From Vibrio splendidus (GTDB taxonomy: Bacteria > Pseudomonadota > Gammaproteobacteria > Enterobacterales > Vibrionaceae), in contig NZ_AP025508.1 in assembly GCF_024347615.1 (NCBI RefSeq), positions 372,001 to 436,000 of the forward strand: a stretch of DNA of 64,000 nucleotides, given 5' to 3'. Numbering within the stretch: position 1 is the stretch's first letter; each line of letters starts with the position of its first letter. Positions 49,938 through 59,779 of this stretch are shown here, one piece after another. The position numbers were made by a program, and so were the translations under genes. The notes beneath the pieces were generated by a model. That model did not search any database. It was not told where the DNA came from and saw nothing but the letters and a program-made list of their open reading frames with translations.

Positions 49938-51746
49938 ATGGCCAATTTAGATTTTCATATCGTAAAAAGACTTCGTGACCAAATTGCCCAAGGCGGCAAC
50001 CGTACAGCTTTGAAGCATAAAGTCGACAATGTATGGCAAGGTATTAGCTGGGAACAGTTTGGACAACAAATCGATACGCTTTCATTAGCACTGTTGGCTA
50101 ACGGACTGAGAGTTCAGGATAAGATCGGTATCTTTTCGAACAATATGCCTCAGTGGACTGTGGCAGATTTTGCATCTTTACAAGCGCGTCTTGTAACGGT
50201 ACCAATCTACCCAACCAACACAGCGGCGCAGTCTTCTTACATTATCCAAAATGCAGATGTGAAGATCTTATTCGTTGGCGAGCAAGCTCAATTTGATGCG
50301 GCGGTTAGCCTTTTTGAAGAGTGTGAACAGCTAGAAGTTGTTGTGGCGATGTCTGATGATATCGATCTGCAAGGACATCGCTTTGCCGTCTCTTGGAAAG
50401 AATTCATGGCTCGTGGTGTTGAAGATCAGCAAGCTGAACTTGATGTTCGTCTTGCGGATGCCTGTATGGATGACTTACTGACGCTTATCTATACCTCTGG
50501 TACAACAGGCCAGCCAAAAGGCGTAATGCTTGATTACACGAACGTTGGCTATCAACTAAAAGGCCATGATGAGCGCCTTAGCTTAAGCAAAGACGACGTC
50601 TCATTGTGTTTCTTACCTTTATCACATGTATTTGAGCGTGCTTGGACTTTCTATGTCCTTTATAAAGGCGCAACCAACTGTTACCTGCAAGACACAATGC
50701 AAGTGCGTGATGCGCTGAGTGATGTTAAGCCAACGGTTATGTCTGCAGTTCCTCGTTTCTACGAGAAGATATTCTCAGCGATTCACGAGAAAGTATCTAA
50801 AGCACCGTTTATCCGTAAAGTCCTCTTTACTTGGGCGGTGAACATGGGAGCGAAGCTTTCTGTTTGTCACCAAGAAGGTCGCACACCATCATTCATGCTG
50901 AAGAAGAGCCATGCGCTTGCCGATAAGCTTGTGTTATCTAAACTGCGAGCTCTGTTAGGCGGTAATATCAACTTCATGCCATGTGGTGGCGCGAAGCTTG
51001 ATGAAACCATTGGTCGCTTCTTCCACGCGATTGGTATCAACGTAAAACTTGGCTACGGCATGACAGAAACCACGGCAACAGTATCGTGCTGGGATGACCG
51101 TTGTTTTAACCCTGATTCGATTGGTATGTCGATGCCGGGCGCTGAAGTAAAAATTGGTGCTAAGGACGAGATTCTTGTTCGTGGTCCAATGGTGATGCGT
51201 GGCTACTACAAGATGCCAGAAGAGACAGCTAAGACGTTTGACGAGCACGGTTTCCTAAAGACTGGTGATGCGGGACATTTTGATGAAAATGGTAACCTGT
51301 TCATTACTGATCGTATTAAAGAATTGATGAAGACCTCTGGCGGTAAGTACATTGCACCGCAAGTGGTTGAAGGCGCGATTGGTAAAGATCACTTTATCGA
51401 ACAGATTGCCGTTATCGCTGATACACGTAAATTCGTTTCTGCGCTGATCGTTCCTTGTTATGACTCGCTAGAAGAGTATGCCAAAGAGCTGAATATCAAG
51501 TATCACGACCGTGTTGAGCTTGTTAAGCACCACCAGATTGTCGAGATGCTAGAGAAGCGCGTGAATGACTTGCAGCAAGAGTTGGCTAAGTTTGAGCAAG
51601 TGAAGAAATTCAAGTTGCTGCCAAAAGCATTCTCTATGGATGATGGCGAACTGACACCTACTCAAAAATTGCGTCGTAAAGTTATCAACGATAAGTATCA
51701 AGACGAAATCGAAGAAATGTACAATGAAAAGCCTAAAGATAAGTAG
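49938..51746 (+). CDS. Long-chain acyl-CoA synthetase (FAA1-type AMP-binding enzyme)
   Basis: The 602-residue ANL-superfamily enzyme has the phosphate loop [13 protein letters not shown] near 187, then [12 protein letters not shown], the [11 protein letters not shown] adenosine-binding motif, and [18 protein letters not shown] in the hinge. It resembles the eukaryote-like FAA1 class rather than FadD, and lacks a signal or membrane helix. It activates fatty acids to acyl-CoA with ATP. It lies between leuO and ilvI as a single gene with its own terminator. Chain-length preference unknown. Confidence 0.92.
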   Translation: MANLDFHIVKRLRDQIAQGGNRTALKHKVDNVWQGISWEQFGQQIDTLSLALLANGLRVQDKIGIFSNNMPQWTVADFASLQARLVTVPIYPTNTAAQSSYIIQNADVKILFVGEQAQFDAAVSLFEECEQLEVVVAMSDDIDLQGHRFAVSWKEFMARGVEDQQAELDVRLADACMDDLLTLIYTSGTTGQPKGVMLDYTNVGYQLKGHDERLSLSKDDVSLCFLPLSHVFERAWTFYVLYKGATNCYLQDTMQVRDALSDVKPTVMSAVPRFYEKIFSAIHEKVSKAPFIRKVLFTWAVNMGAKLSVCHQEGRTPSFMLKKSHALADKLVLSKLRALLGGNINFMPCGGAKLDETIGRFFHAIGINVKLGYGMTETTATVSCWDDRCFNPDSIGMSMPGAEVKIGAKDEILVRGPMVMRGYYKMPEETAKTFDEHGFLKTGDAGHFDENGNLFITDRIKELMKTSGGKYIAPQVVEGAIGKDHFIEQIAVIADTRKFVSALIVPCYDSLEEYAKELNIKYHDRVELVKHHQIVEMLEKRVNDLQQELAKFEQVKKFKLLPKAFSMDDGELTPTQKLRRKVINDKYQDEIEEMYNEKPKDK

Positions 51747-51776
51747 TTTTCTGCTTAGATAAATTTTCAGTTGTTT

Positions 51777-51820
51777 AAAAATCCCCCTACGAATGTGATT
51801 GCATTTTTAGGGGGATTTTT
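51777..51820 (+). terminator. Rho-independent terminator after the acyl-CoA synthetase gene
   Basis: A perfect 13-bp stem (51777-51789 with 51808-51820, core ATCCCCCTA / TAGGGGGAT) encloses a loop that can itself form a small AATG / CATT hairpin. A and T runs flank it on both strands. Confidence 0.9.
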
Positions 51821-52206
51821 TATGCCTGCTGACACAGCACAATGTGCGAAAGCGCACACCAATAAGGGCGTAATTAATCGATAAATCGTGATTCATTTGA
51901 ATATTAAGCTCTTTTTTTTAGGTGTTAATTGGTTTTTAAATCTAACTATTGGGTTTGGTTTGGGTTTTATTTGATGCTTTCAGCTAATAGTTGGTTTTTT
52001 GACGTAATTATCGGATAACAGGTGTTAGACCAGATGATAATAAAGCGTTAAAGTTGTTTCGTATTACTGTTTGTTGTTATCACGACAGACAGCCATAGCC
52101 GAAAAAGTGGAAGTATTTCGAATTAGGCTACGAATAAGCCCTAGACTATGAAAAACCAGCCCAACATGTTCACCAAATATGGTTGGAAACTGGTGAGGAG
52201 AGCAAT
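51821..52206. other. Long upstream region of ilvIH with a possible 20-codon upstream ORF
   Basis: These 386 bases are AT-rich in the first half, consistent with Lrp-type control known for ilvIH in enterics, though I cannot place sites. An ATG at 52148 opens a 20-codon frame with one Trp and basic residues near the end. Its TGA (52208-52210) overlaps the ilvI ATG (52207). It has no good ribosome binding site and no run of Ile, Val or Leu codons. Confidence 0.4.
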
Positions 52207-53964
52207 ATGACAACAAAACCTGAAACAGCCATGTCATCCGGCGCTGAAATGTTATCCGGCGCTGAGATGGTGGTGCAGTCTCTAATTGAAGAGGGTGTAG
52301 AACAAATCTTTGGTTACCCAGGTGGTTCTGTACTTGATATCTATGATGCGCTGCATGCTAAAACTGCTGAAATTAAACACGTATTAGTACGACACGAACA
52401 AGCCGCTACCCACATGGCAGATGGCTATACTCGTTCTACCGGTAAGCCGGGCGTAGTACTTGTGTGTTCTGGTCCGGGTGCGACCAATACCGTTACTGGT
52501 ATTGCCACCGCCTACATGGACTCAATTCCAATGATAGTTATTTCTGGTAACGTACCAAATAGCTTAATTGGTAATGACGCCTTCCAAGAGTGTGACATCG
52601 TGGGTGTATCCCGTCCGATCGTTAAACACAGCTTCCTCGTTAAGAAAGCGGAAGATATCCCTGAAGTCGTTAAAAAAGCATTCTATATTTCAACGACAGG
52701 ACGTCCTGGTCCTGTGGTTATTGATCTGCCAAAAGACATCTTAAACCCACAAATCAAGCTTCCTTATGAATACCCAGAAACGATCAAAATGCGTTCGTAT
52801 AACCCAACGGTTACGGGTCATAAAGGTCAGATCAAAAAGGCGCTAAAAGCCCTTCTTGAAGCGAAGAAGCCGGTACTTTATGTCGGTGGTGGTGCAGTTA
52901 TTTCTGAGGCAGATAAGCCGCTGTTAAAATTAGCAGAGGCACTGAATTTACCCGTGGTAAGCACCCTAATGGGGCTTGGCGCTTTCCCTGGTACCCATAA
53001 GAACTCTTTGGGTATGTTGGGCATGCATGGTTTGTATGAAGCCAATATGGCGATGCACAATGCGGACTTGATCTTTGGTATTGGCGTACGTTTCGATGAT
53101 CGAACCACCAATAACCTAGATAAGTACTGCCCTGATGCGAAGATCATGCACATTGATATCGACCCATCTTCTATCTCTAAGAACGTTAAAGTGGATCTAC
53201 CGATTGTAGGTTCAGCGGAAAAAGTACTAGAGAGCATGGTTAACCTGCTTATTGAGCAAGGTGGAACTAACGATGCAGACGCGATGGAAAGCTGGTGGAG
53301 TGAAATTAAACAGTGGCAAGAGCGTGACTGCTTGGCATATGACAAAACGTCTGGTCGTATTAAGCCACAACAAGTTATTGAAACACTTCATAAAGTAACC
53401 AATGGCGATGCCTATGTTGCTTCTGATGTAGGTCAACACCAAATGTTTGCTGCTTTGTACTACCCGTTTGACAAGCCACGCCGTTGGATTAACTCTGGTG
53501 GTCTAGGCACGATGGGCTTTGGCCTACCTGCTGGTATGGGCGTTAAGTTTGCGAAACCTGATGAAGAAGTTGTGATTGTTACTGGTGACGGCAGTATTCA
53601 AATGAATATCCAAGAGCTGTCGACTGCGCTGCAATACAATATTCCCGTTAAGATTATTAACCTTAACAACCGTTTCTTAGGCATGGTAAAACAGTGGCAA
53701 GACATTGTTTATCAAGGTCGTTACTCTAATTCATATATGGACTCTGTTCCTGATTTTGCTGCGATTGCTGAGGCTTATGGCCACGTTGGCATGCGTATTT
53801 CATCTCCGGATGAACTGGAATCAGGTTTGGAAAAAGCACTGGCGATGAAAGACCGTTTGGTATTTGTCGATATCAGTGTGGATGACACCGAGCACGTATA
53901 CCCAATGCAGATCAAAGGCGAGGGTATGGATAACATGTGGCTAAGCAAAACGGAGAGAACATAA
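52207..53964 (+). CDS. ilvI: Acetolactate synthase III large subunit
   Basis: The 585-residue thiamine diphosphate enzyme has the catalytic Glu in [13 protein letters not shown] and the cofactor motif [19 protein letters not shown] ending in [10 protein letters not shown]. It makes acetolactate or acetohydroxybutyrate, the first common step to Val, Leu and Ile. I start at ATG 52207, with GAGGAGAG just upstream; a TTG at 52183 extends the frame. The N-terminus carries an 18-bp tandem duplication (SSGAEM then LSGAEM). ilvH begins one base after the stop codon. Confidence 0.96.
   Translation: MTTKPETAMSSGAEMLSGAEMVVQSLIEEGVEQIFGYPGGSVLDIYDALHAKTAEIKHVLVRHEQAATHMADGYTRSTGKPGVVLVCSGPGATNTVTGIATAYMDSIPMIVISGNVPNSLIGNDAFQECDIVGVSRPIVKHSFLVKKAEDIPEVVKKAFYISTTGRPGPVVIDLPKDILNPQIKLPYEYPETIKMRSYNPTVTGHKGQIKKALKALLEAKKPVLYVGGGAVISEADKPLLKLAEALNLPVVSTLMGLGAFPGTHKNSLGMLGMHGLYEANMAMHNADLIFGIGVRFDDRTTNNLDKYCPDAKIMHIDIDPSSISKNVKVDLPIVGSAEKVLESMVNLLIEQGGTNDADAMESWWSEIKQWQERDCLAYDKTSGRIKPQQVIETLHKVTNGDAYVASDVGQHQMFAALYYPFDKPRRWINSGGLGTMGFGLPAGMGVKFAKPDEEVVIVTGDGSIQMNIQELSTALQYNIPVKIINLNNRFLGMVKQWQDIVYQGRYSNSYMDSVPDFAAIAEAYGHVGMRISSPDELESGLEKALAMKDRLVFVDISVDDTEHVYPMQIKGEGMDNMWLSKTERT
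52234..52269 (+). repeat. 18-bp tandem duplication in the ilvI 5' end
   Basis: TCATCCGGCGCTGAAATG is followed directly by a copy with two changes, encoding SSGAEM and LSGAEM. E. coli IlvI has one such unit (LSGAEM) at this place, so the extra copy lengthens the N-terminus by six residues without frameshift. Confidence 0.8.
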
Positions 53965-53965
53965 T

Positions 53966-54460
53966 ATGAGACACATCCTTTCACTATTAATGGAAAACCA
54001 ACCAGGTGCACTTTCTCGAGTGGTTGGCTTGTTTTCTCAGCGTGGCTACAACATCGAGTCTTTGAATGTATCTCCTACGGATGATCCAACGCTTTCTCGT
54101 CTGAATGTCACCACTAACTCGAGCGAAATGCAGCTTGAGCAGATCCAAAAACAGCTACACAAGTTAATCGACGTACTTAAGGTACAAGAAGTGTCTGAGC
54201 TTGAGCATATCGAGCGTGAACTATTGATGGTAAAAGTACGCGCTAGCGGCTTTGCTCGCGCCGAAGTGAAGCGCACCGCGGATATCTTCCGTGGCCAAAT
54301 CGTTGATGTAACGGCTTCGCAATATACGGTGCAAATGGCCGGCACTAGCGAGAAGCTGGATGCTTTCATTCAGGCATTGTCTGAAGTAACGGAAGTACTT
54401 GAAGTGGCTCGAAGTGGGGTTGTTGGCATCGCACGTGGTGAACGAGCGTTGAAAGCCTAA
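53966..54460 (+). CDS. ilvH: Acetolactate synthase small regulatory subunit
   Basis: The 164-residue subunit begins with an ACT domain (RHILSLLMENQPGALSRVVGLFSQRGYNIESL) that binds valine for feedback inhibition. A second ferredoxin-like domain follows. It is encoded directly after ilvI and assembles with it. Its start is one base after the ilvI stop, so translation is probably coupled. Confidence 0.97.
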   Translation: MRHILSLLMENQPGALSRVVGLFSQRGYNIESLNVSPTDDPTLSRLNVTTNSSEMQLEQIQKQLHKLIDVLKVQEVSELEHIERELLMVKVRASGFARAEVKRTADIFRGQIVDVTASQYTVQMAGTSEKLDAFIQALSEVTEVLEVARSGVVGIARGERALKA

Positions 54461-54486
54461 ACAAGAAGTATTTAAAAAATAGTTTT

Positions 54487-54516
54487 AAAGCCGCTTTTTT
54501 AAGCGGCTTTTATTTT
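54487..54516 (+). terminator. Rho-independent terminator after ilvIH
   Basis: The stem AAAGCCGCTT / AAGCGGCTTT with a TTTT loop is followed by a T-rich tail. Confidence 0.87.
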
Positions 54517-54571
54517 GTTAATTTCCTAGAGTGCTATAATCTTGCGCTCTCTTTTTCTTCCTGAGCTAGTA

Positions 54572-56455
54572 ATGCGAAATAAAAAATCAATAATTACATT
54601 ACTAATCATCTCAATCACACTCTGTTCAGCTGTCGCTCTATATTACTTGCAGCGATATAAAGAAGTGAAGCAGCAGAGTTTTGACTACTCGGCTAAGCAA
54701 GCTGTCCATCAATTGGTGTACGCGAAGCGAGACTACGATCTTCTTAAGACTCAATTAGTTTCCGTAATGGGCCTCTTAAGCCACAGCCAAAGCTTGGTTA
54801 ACTTTGCCTCTTCTCCCTCTGACCAAACCAAAGATCTACTTGAAGAGGTTTGGCAGTCTGTCCTCGTGAACCAAAAATGGTATACACAGATCCACCTGCT
54901 AGATATCTCGGGTAAAGAGCTGGTTCGTGTCAACTACTCCGCTGATTCAGGCCACATAACGGTACCGCAACAACTTCAAGATAAATCTGACTCGAGCTAC
55001 TTTCAATACGCTCAAAAACTAGAAGCTGAACAAATTGGCGGCTGGGGTATTGAGCTTGAAATGGAACATGGTGAGATCACCTTCCCTTATATGCCGGTTA
55101 TTCGTGTCTTTACCCCCGTAGAAACACCTGAGAAAAGAGTGGGCTACCTTGTTATTAATCTCGACGTATGGGGTTTATCGTCGCGTCTTAGTTTTTCACC
55201 TGATAATGATCTTAGAGCAGAAGTTCTTAATGAAGCGGGTTATTACATAGCGAGTAACCATAGCGGTAAGCTGTTTGGCGATTCTATTCCAGAAAGAAAA
55301 GGCTACAACCTGAAAAACATCGCACCAAAGGCATGGGAAGCGATCTCTAATGATCAGGTGGGGCACGTTTTTGAAGATGGCAATTTGTTTGCGTTTAACA
55401 CGGTGATGCTCGCGAATAATCAAAAGGTCCATTTACTGATTCAACTTAATCAGAAACAACTGATGGATCGAGCTGAACCGAGCTTAAGTGACCTCTCTCA
55501 AGAAGAAGTGTTTGTGTTGCTAACGGTACTGGTTTTTGCGTTTCCGTTTGCTTATTTAGTGACTCATTACCGACGTCGAAGTCTAGAAAGTAAGTTGGCA
55601 CGCGCCGCATTGAGCGGCATGTCGGCCGTCATGATCTCTGATAAGCAGCATCGTACTATGATGATCAACAACGAGTTTGAGAACATGACGGGGTACTGCA
55701 AAACTCAAGTTATCGGTCAAAATGCATTACAGCTGTTGCTTGAAAATACCGAGCAGGCACTCTCGAGTGATTCAATCTGGCAACACTTAGAGCAAGAAGA
55801 AGTATGGGAGGGGGAAGTTCTGTGTAAGAACAAGTTACGTATCCCTTTCACCGTCATCATGCGAGTACAAGCTGTTAAGAATCGCTCTGGAAAGATCAGT
55901 TACTATATTACGTCTTTGGTTGATATTTCTGTAAGGAAGGAGCTTGAGGTGCGTTTGAGGATCTTAAGTGAACGAGATTCTTTGAGTAACCTTTGGAACC
56001 GCCGAAAGTTCGAAGAGCAGCTCGCGTATTATTCTCGCTTGGTCGAGCGTTACCCTAATGAAGCGACCACTTGCTTAGCTTTAGTCGATATTGATAACTT
56101 CAAACGAATCAATGACGAACTTGGCCACGATGAAGGCGACCGAGTGATTGCAAGTGTTGCAAGGCTTCTACAAGACAGCCTACGCAATACTGATTTTGTT
56201 GCTCGCGTTGGGGGGGAGGAGTTTGCATTACTGATGCCACACACCTCACTGCCGGAAGCGAAACGTGTGTTGGATCGATTACGAATAGAAATAGAGCTAT
56301 CCTCAGGGACTAAAGTGACGGTGAGTGTCGGTTTCACTGATTTGACAAGCAACAGCACTCGCTCATACAAATGTGCCGATGTTGGGCTCTACGAATCTAA
56401 ATCGTCTGGGCGCAATACCGTCTCTATGTGCCCTAGTCATGCTGATGTAGCTTAA
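54572..56455 (+). CDS. Membrane diguanylate cyclase with periplasmic sensor, PAS and GGDEF domains
   Basis: The 627-residue protein has a transmembrane helix at about 8-28, a large periplasmic dCache-like sensor, and a second helix at about 313-333 (VFVLLTVLVFAFPFAYLVTHY). A PAS domain (about 345-460) and a C-terminal GGDEF domain follow. The active site reads GGEEF near 547 and the inhibitory I-site RNTD stands five residues before it, so it should make c-di-GMP with product feedback. I start at ATG 54572, since the longer frame begins at a TTG in the ilvH downstream region; the ribosome binding site is weak. The ligand is unknown. Confidence 0.92.
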   Translation: MRNKKSIITLLIISITLCSAVALYYLQRYKEVKQQSFDYSAKQAVHQLVYAKRDYDLLKTQLVSVMGLLSHSQSLVNFASSPSDQTKDLLEEVWQSVLVNQKWYTQIHLLDISGKELVRVNYSADSGHITVPQQLQDKSDSSYFQYAQKLEAEQIGGWGIELEMEHGEITFPYMPVIRVFTPVETPEKRVGYLVINLDVWGLSSRLSFSPDNDLRAEVLNEAGYYIASNHSGKLFGDSIPERKGYNLKNIAPKAWEAISNDQVGHVFEDGNLFAFNTVMLANNQKVHLLIQLNQKQLMDRAEPSLSDLSQEEVFVLLTVLVFAFPFAYLVTHYRRRSLESKLARAALSGMSAVMISDKQHRTMMINNEFENMTGYCKTQVIGQNALQLLLENTEQALSSDSIWQHLEQEEVWEGEVLCKNKLRIPFTVIMRVQAVKNRSGKISYYITSLVDISVRKELEVRLRILSERDSLSNLWNRRKFEEQLAYYSRLVERYPNEATTCLALVDIDNFKRINDELGHDEGDRVIASVARLLQDSLRNTDFVARVGGEEFALLMPHTSLPEAKRVLDRLRIEIELSSGTKVTVSVGFTDLTSNSTRSYKCADVGLYESKSSGRNTVSMCPSHADVA

Positions 56456-56886
56456 TCTTTCACTTGGCTTTCAACAGACTTAGCCTTTAAAAGATTTACG
56501 TTTTAAGTCACTAACCACTTTCCTATCAAGCCATCTTCCTCGCTTCGTATCTTTTAAAGCTAGTCTTCAGCCGTTCCTTTCAACATCTATACTAGGAATC
56601 TCACTTTTGAGGCGACCTATGTCACAAGTCTTATGTAGTTAGACTAAAGTCTAATGCTGATGAAAATTTGAGCTAAAATAAACAATAAGTAAACTATCTT
56701 GCTTCAGGTTGCGTCGTGTTAAGCGAACCAATAAACAGAGTGTTTACCCGATATAAAAGGGATGACACCGTTAACTTAATTCAGCTGGTTAGCTCGCCTT
56801 ATCAATGGCTTGAGAGATAATAGTAGAATTAGGTTAGCTGTAGCAAGAGTTTGGGGATCATACTGTCTGGTTAAAAGAGGCCTGGT
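56456..56886. other. Intergenic region after the diguanylate cyclase gene
   Basis: These 431 bases hold no convincing gene. A perfect palindrome, TTAGACT-AA-AGTCTAA (56639-56654), stands out as a possible regulator site about 230 bp upstream of the small gene. No clear terminator follows the cyclase gene. The promoter of the small gene must lie here. Confidence 0.45.
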
Positions 56887-57018
56887 ATGTTTGTCGATTT
56901 TTTAGTGAGGTTAACCATAGGCACATTAGTCATTCTTGGCTTTCAACTGAGTGCACTGTATTTTTTACCTATGGTTGTACTGCTCAATACTCATCACAAA
57001 GAGTTTTTTGGGTGGTAG
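56887..57018 (+). CDS. 43-residue predicted single-helix membrane protein
   Basis: A short frame begins MFVDFLVRLTIG, continues as one hydrophobic helix (about residues 9-33, with ILGFQLSALYFLPMVVLL) and ends NTHHKEFFGW. AGAGG lies 6 bases before the ATG and a strong terminator begins 22 bp after the stop, so it has the full layout of an expressed small gene. It lies in an otherwise empty region between the diguanylate cyclase and the GntR gene. I do not recognise a family; it could modulate a membrane partner. Confidence 0.6.
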   Translation: MFVDFLVRLTIGTLVILGFQLSALYFLPMVVLLNTHHKEFFGW

Positions 57019-57040
57019 TTCAGTCGTGATACTGGAAACA

Positions 57041-57068
57041 AAAAACGGAGCCGTTGGGCTCCGTTTTT
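57041..57068. terminator. Bidirectional terminator between the small gene and the GntR gene
   Basis: A perfect 12-bp stem (AAAAACGGAGCC and complement) with a GTTG loop has A and T runs on both sides, so it can end transcripts from both directions. Confidence 0.9.
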
Positions 57069-57092
57069 ATTTGGTTAGAATCTATCTTGGCG

Positions 57093-57752
57093 TTATGCCG
57101 CTTCGATAACTTCTTCAATTCGTTTCATTGAACCTAGTAAATGTTGATCAAGTAACTCTGTTGCTTGTTCTGCATTCTTAGAGAGTACTAGCTTCATGAT
57201 CATTTCGTGCTCATCAATATTGAACAGATCATCAGATGCTGTTTCAGCTGACATTGCTAAGAAGCGGTAACGTTTAACTTGGTTAATAAGTTCATCAAAG
57301 AACTTAAACATGTTCTCTGAATCAGCACCTTCAAGCAACGCGACATGGAACTGTTGGTGGCGTTCTTCCCATTCAACAGAATCAAATTCTTCTTCTACGT
57401 TCTGAAGGCGTGATAGCTTGTGGTAAGAGGTCAACACTTCTAATTCCCAGCTTTCATCGCCAGCTGAGATCGCTTTTTTAAGCAGAACGGAAGAGACCAG
57501 TCGAAGGCTTTCGTATAGGTCATTGAGTTCTTTCTTTGATACCGGAGATACCCAGCAGCCTTTCTGTGGCTCTAGCTTTACGTATTTACTCCAAGATAAC
57601 TGCACTAAGGCTTCACGAATTGGAGATGCGCCTACGTTGTAGCGTGCTTTTAGATCAGCAACAACGAGTTTTTGGCCAGGGGTTAACTCACCATTAAGAA
57701 TATCTTGGCGAATCATCTTTGATACTTTGTCTGTGAGCGTAGGACTAGACAT
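57093..57752 (-). CDS. GntR-family regulator with FCD ligand domain
   Basis: The 219-residue protein has an N-terminal winged helix (LTPGQKLVVADLKARYNVGASPIREALVQLS) and a helical FCD domain with the pattern of metal-binding residues (ERHQQFHVALLEG, then DEHEMIMK). FCD regulators usually sense organic acids. I start at ATG 57752 because GAGG lies 6 bases upstream; the longer frame to 57764 puts that motif inside. It is downstream of pykF on the same strand but behind a strong terminator. Its targets are unknown. Confidence 0.9.
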   Translation of the reverse strand: MSSPTLTDKVSKMIRQDILNGELTPGQKLVVADLKARYNVGASPIREALVQLSWSKYVKLEPQKGCWVSPVSKKELNDLYESLRLVSSVLLKKAISAGDESWELEVLTSYHKLSRLQNVEEEFDSVEWEERHQQFHVALLEGADSENMFKFFDELINQVKRYRFLAMSAETASDDLFNIDEHEMIMKLVLSKNAEQATELLDQHLLGSMKRIEEVIEAA

Positions 57753-57886
57753 TACAAACCTCATGTATATTTGATTCTAGTCTGCTAATCCGTCTCTTCG
57801 AAAGAGCCCATGGAAGTTAACAGTACGTAATTCTACTGTGATTGATAATACAGCGTACTGAAAAGTTAGGCAAGATTTGTTTCATA

Positions 57887-57913
57887 AAAAAAGAGGGCCG
57901 AAGCCCTCTTTTA
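57887..57913 (-). terminator. UUCG-loop terminator after pykF
   Basis: On the minus strand GAGGGC-TTCG-GCCCTC is followed by a run of U, 24 bp after the pykF stop. Confidence 0.9.
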
Positions 57914-57937
57914 TATTTTATGCGTATCGGTTCATTC

Positions 57938-59350
57938 TTATAGAACGTGAACAGATGCCGTGTTTGTAGTACCAGAAGCGACTAGAGCACCAGAAACCAT
58001 AACTACGATGTCGCCTTTGTTACCTAGGCCAGATTGTAGAGCGATTTCTTTACCGTTGATGTAAAACGCGTCTGTGTTCTCGATAGAGTCAACAAGAACT
58101 GGCTTAACACCTTTAGTTAGAACTAGCTGTGCAGCTGTCTTTTCGTTAGTTGTTAGAGCAAGGATGTTTGCAGTTGGGAAGTACTTACGTACTGAACGTG
58201 CAGACTTACCGCCTTCAGTTGCAACAACGATTAGAGGAGCAGCTAGCTTCTCTGCTGTGTCTACAGCGCCTTTACATACTGCTTCAGTGATGCGTAGACG
58301 TGGGCTGTCTAGACGAGAACCTAGCTCAGCTTTAAGAGCTGAATCAGTACGGTTCGCGATTTGAGCCATGATAGTTACAGCTTCAACTGGGTACTTACCT
58401 TTAGCAGTTTCACCAGAAAGCATTACTGCATCAGTACCATCCATGATTGCGTTCGCAACGTCACCCGCTTCAGCACGAGTTGGACGTGGGTTGCTGATCA
58501 TAGAGTCAAGCATTTGAGTTGCAGTGATAACCATCTTACGTGCGCGGTTACACTTCTCGATCATCATCTTCTGAGCGAAGATTACTTCTTCAGCTGGGAT
58601 TTCAACACCTAGGTCACCACGAGCAACCATGATGCCGTCAGAAGCTTCAAGGATTGAATCGAAGTTATCTACACCTTCTTGGTTTTCAATCTTAGAAATG
58701 ATGTGGATGTTCTCGCCGCCGTTAGCGTTTAGAAGCTCACGGATTTCTTTAACGTCGTCTTCTTTACGGATGAAAGAAGCAGCTACGAAATCAACGCCTT
58801 GCTCACAACCAAACTTAAGGTCAGCTTTGTCTTTCTCAGAAAGAGCTGGAAGTTGAACAGAAACGCCAGGAAGGTTAACACCTTTGTTTTCGCCTAGAGC
58901 ACCGTTGTTAAGAACTTTACACTTAACTTCAGTTTCTGTTGTTGCGATAACTTCCATTTCGATTAGGCCGTCATCAACAAGGATAGTGTTACCAGCTGTT
59001 AGGTCTTTAGCGAAACCTAGGTAAGTTACTGCTACTACGTCTTTGTTACCAACAACTGTTGCGTCAGTTGTGAAAGTGAACTCTTGACCAGCTACTAGAT
59101 CTACGTCGTTACCATCTTCAAGTTTGATAGTACGGATTTCTGGACCTTTAGTATCTAGAAGGATAGCAAGTTGCTCACCTTTGTTTTCCATTACTGTACG
59201 GAAGTTCGCGATACGAGTGCCGTGTTCTGCGAAGTCACCGTGAGAGAAGTTAAGACGCATAACGTTCATGCCAGCATCTACTAGTTCAGTTAGCTTCTCT
59301 ACAGATTCAGTTTTAGGGCCAATCGTACATACGATTTTGGTCTTTTTCAT
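57938..59350 (-). CDS. pykF: Pyruvate kinase I
   Basis: The 470-residue enzyme begins [19 protein letters not shown] and contains [11 protein letters not shown], the catalytic-lysine and metal segment [15 protein letters not shown], and [16 protein letters not shown]. Length equals E. coli PykF (470), the fructose-1,6-bisphosphate-activated type. It makes pyruvate and ATP from phosphoenolpyruvate. A leader of roughly 260 bases is suggested if the TAGAAT near 59623 is its -10 element. Confidence 0.97.
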   Translation of the reverse strand: MKKTKIVCTIGPKTESVEKLTELVDAGMNVMRLNFSHGDFAEHGTRIANFRTVMENKGEQLAILLDTKGPEIRTIKLEDGNDVDLVAGQEFTFTTDATVVGNKDVVAVTYLGFAKDLTAGNTILVDDGLIEMEVIATTETEVKCKVLNNGALGENKGVNLPGVSVQLPALSEKDKADLKFGCEQGVDFVAASFIRKEDDVKEIRELLNANGGENIHIISKIENQEGVDNFDSILEASDGIMVARGDLGVEIPAEEVIFAQKMMIEKCNRARKMVITATQMLDSMISNPRPTRAEAGDVANAIMDGTDAVMLSGETAKGKYPVEAVTIMAQIANRTDSALKAELGSRLDSPRLRITEAVCKGAVDTAEKLAAPLIVVATEGGKSARSVRKYFPTANILALTTNEKTAAQLVLTKGVKPVLVDSIENTDAFYINGKEIALQSGLGNKGDIVVMVSGALVASGTTNTASVHVL

Positions 59351-59715
59351 GGAAGGTACTCTCCGGTAAGTATTGTTACAATTTGAAATTTATTTAAGGT
59401 CTGAAGATTGGTCCGCTACATCAACATTTTGTGCCTGTTGTGTAAAAGCGCGGGACTTCCAATATGTCCTTCAGAGTTGTAAGTCTTTCATCAATTTTAG
59501 TCATTTTATGACCAAAAGATTTTGATTCAATATCGGTTTTATGTGACTTACCCCACTATATAAGAGGTAAGTTGCAAAAAAATAACAGTCAGTTTTGTAA
59601 TTTTTTTTCTTTTCGGGTGCGGATTCTACCACCTAATCAGTTCAATATCACTGCTTAACAATTGTCTTAGGACAAGGTTTTATCGCTATTTATTAATTTT
59701 TTGGATCAAAATAAA
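59351..59715. other. pykF leader and promoter region
   Basis: On the minus strand a -10-like TAGAAT (59623-59628) is followed by CCGCACCC, much like the rplU promoter. TGAACTGATTAGG (59632-59644), just upstream, partly resembles a Cra site, the repressor of pykF in E. coli. An inverted repeat TTGTC-N4-GACAA lies at 59662-59675. No gene is seen in these 365 bases. Confidence 0.4.
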
Positions 59716-59762
59716 TGGACTAAATAGTTTCGTTGTAACTATAATATGTTTCAAATCGAAAC
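59716..59762 (+). promoter_or_regulatory. Promoter of the DeoR gene with overlapping GTTTC operator motifs
   Basis: The -10 is TATAAT (59740-59745) and the -35 is TGGACT (59716-59721), 18 bp apart. GTTTCG at 59728-59733 and the inverted repeat GTTTC-AAATC-GAAAC at 59748-59762 flank the -10. Repeated TTTCG/CGAAA motifs are typical operators of DeoR-family regulators, so autoregulation is likely. Confidence 0.55.
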
Positions 59763-59779
59763 TTACTGGCCTTTTTTAA

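Noticed and set aside
52878..53345. 155-codon minus-strand frame
   Set aside because: Antisense shadow of ilvI with a composition typical of reversed coding sequence.
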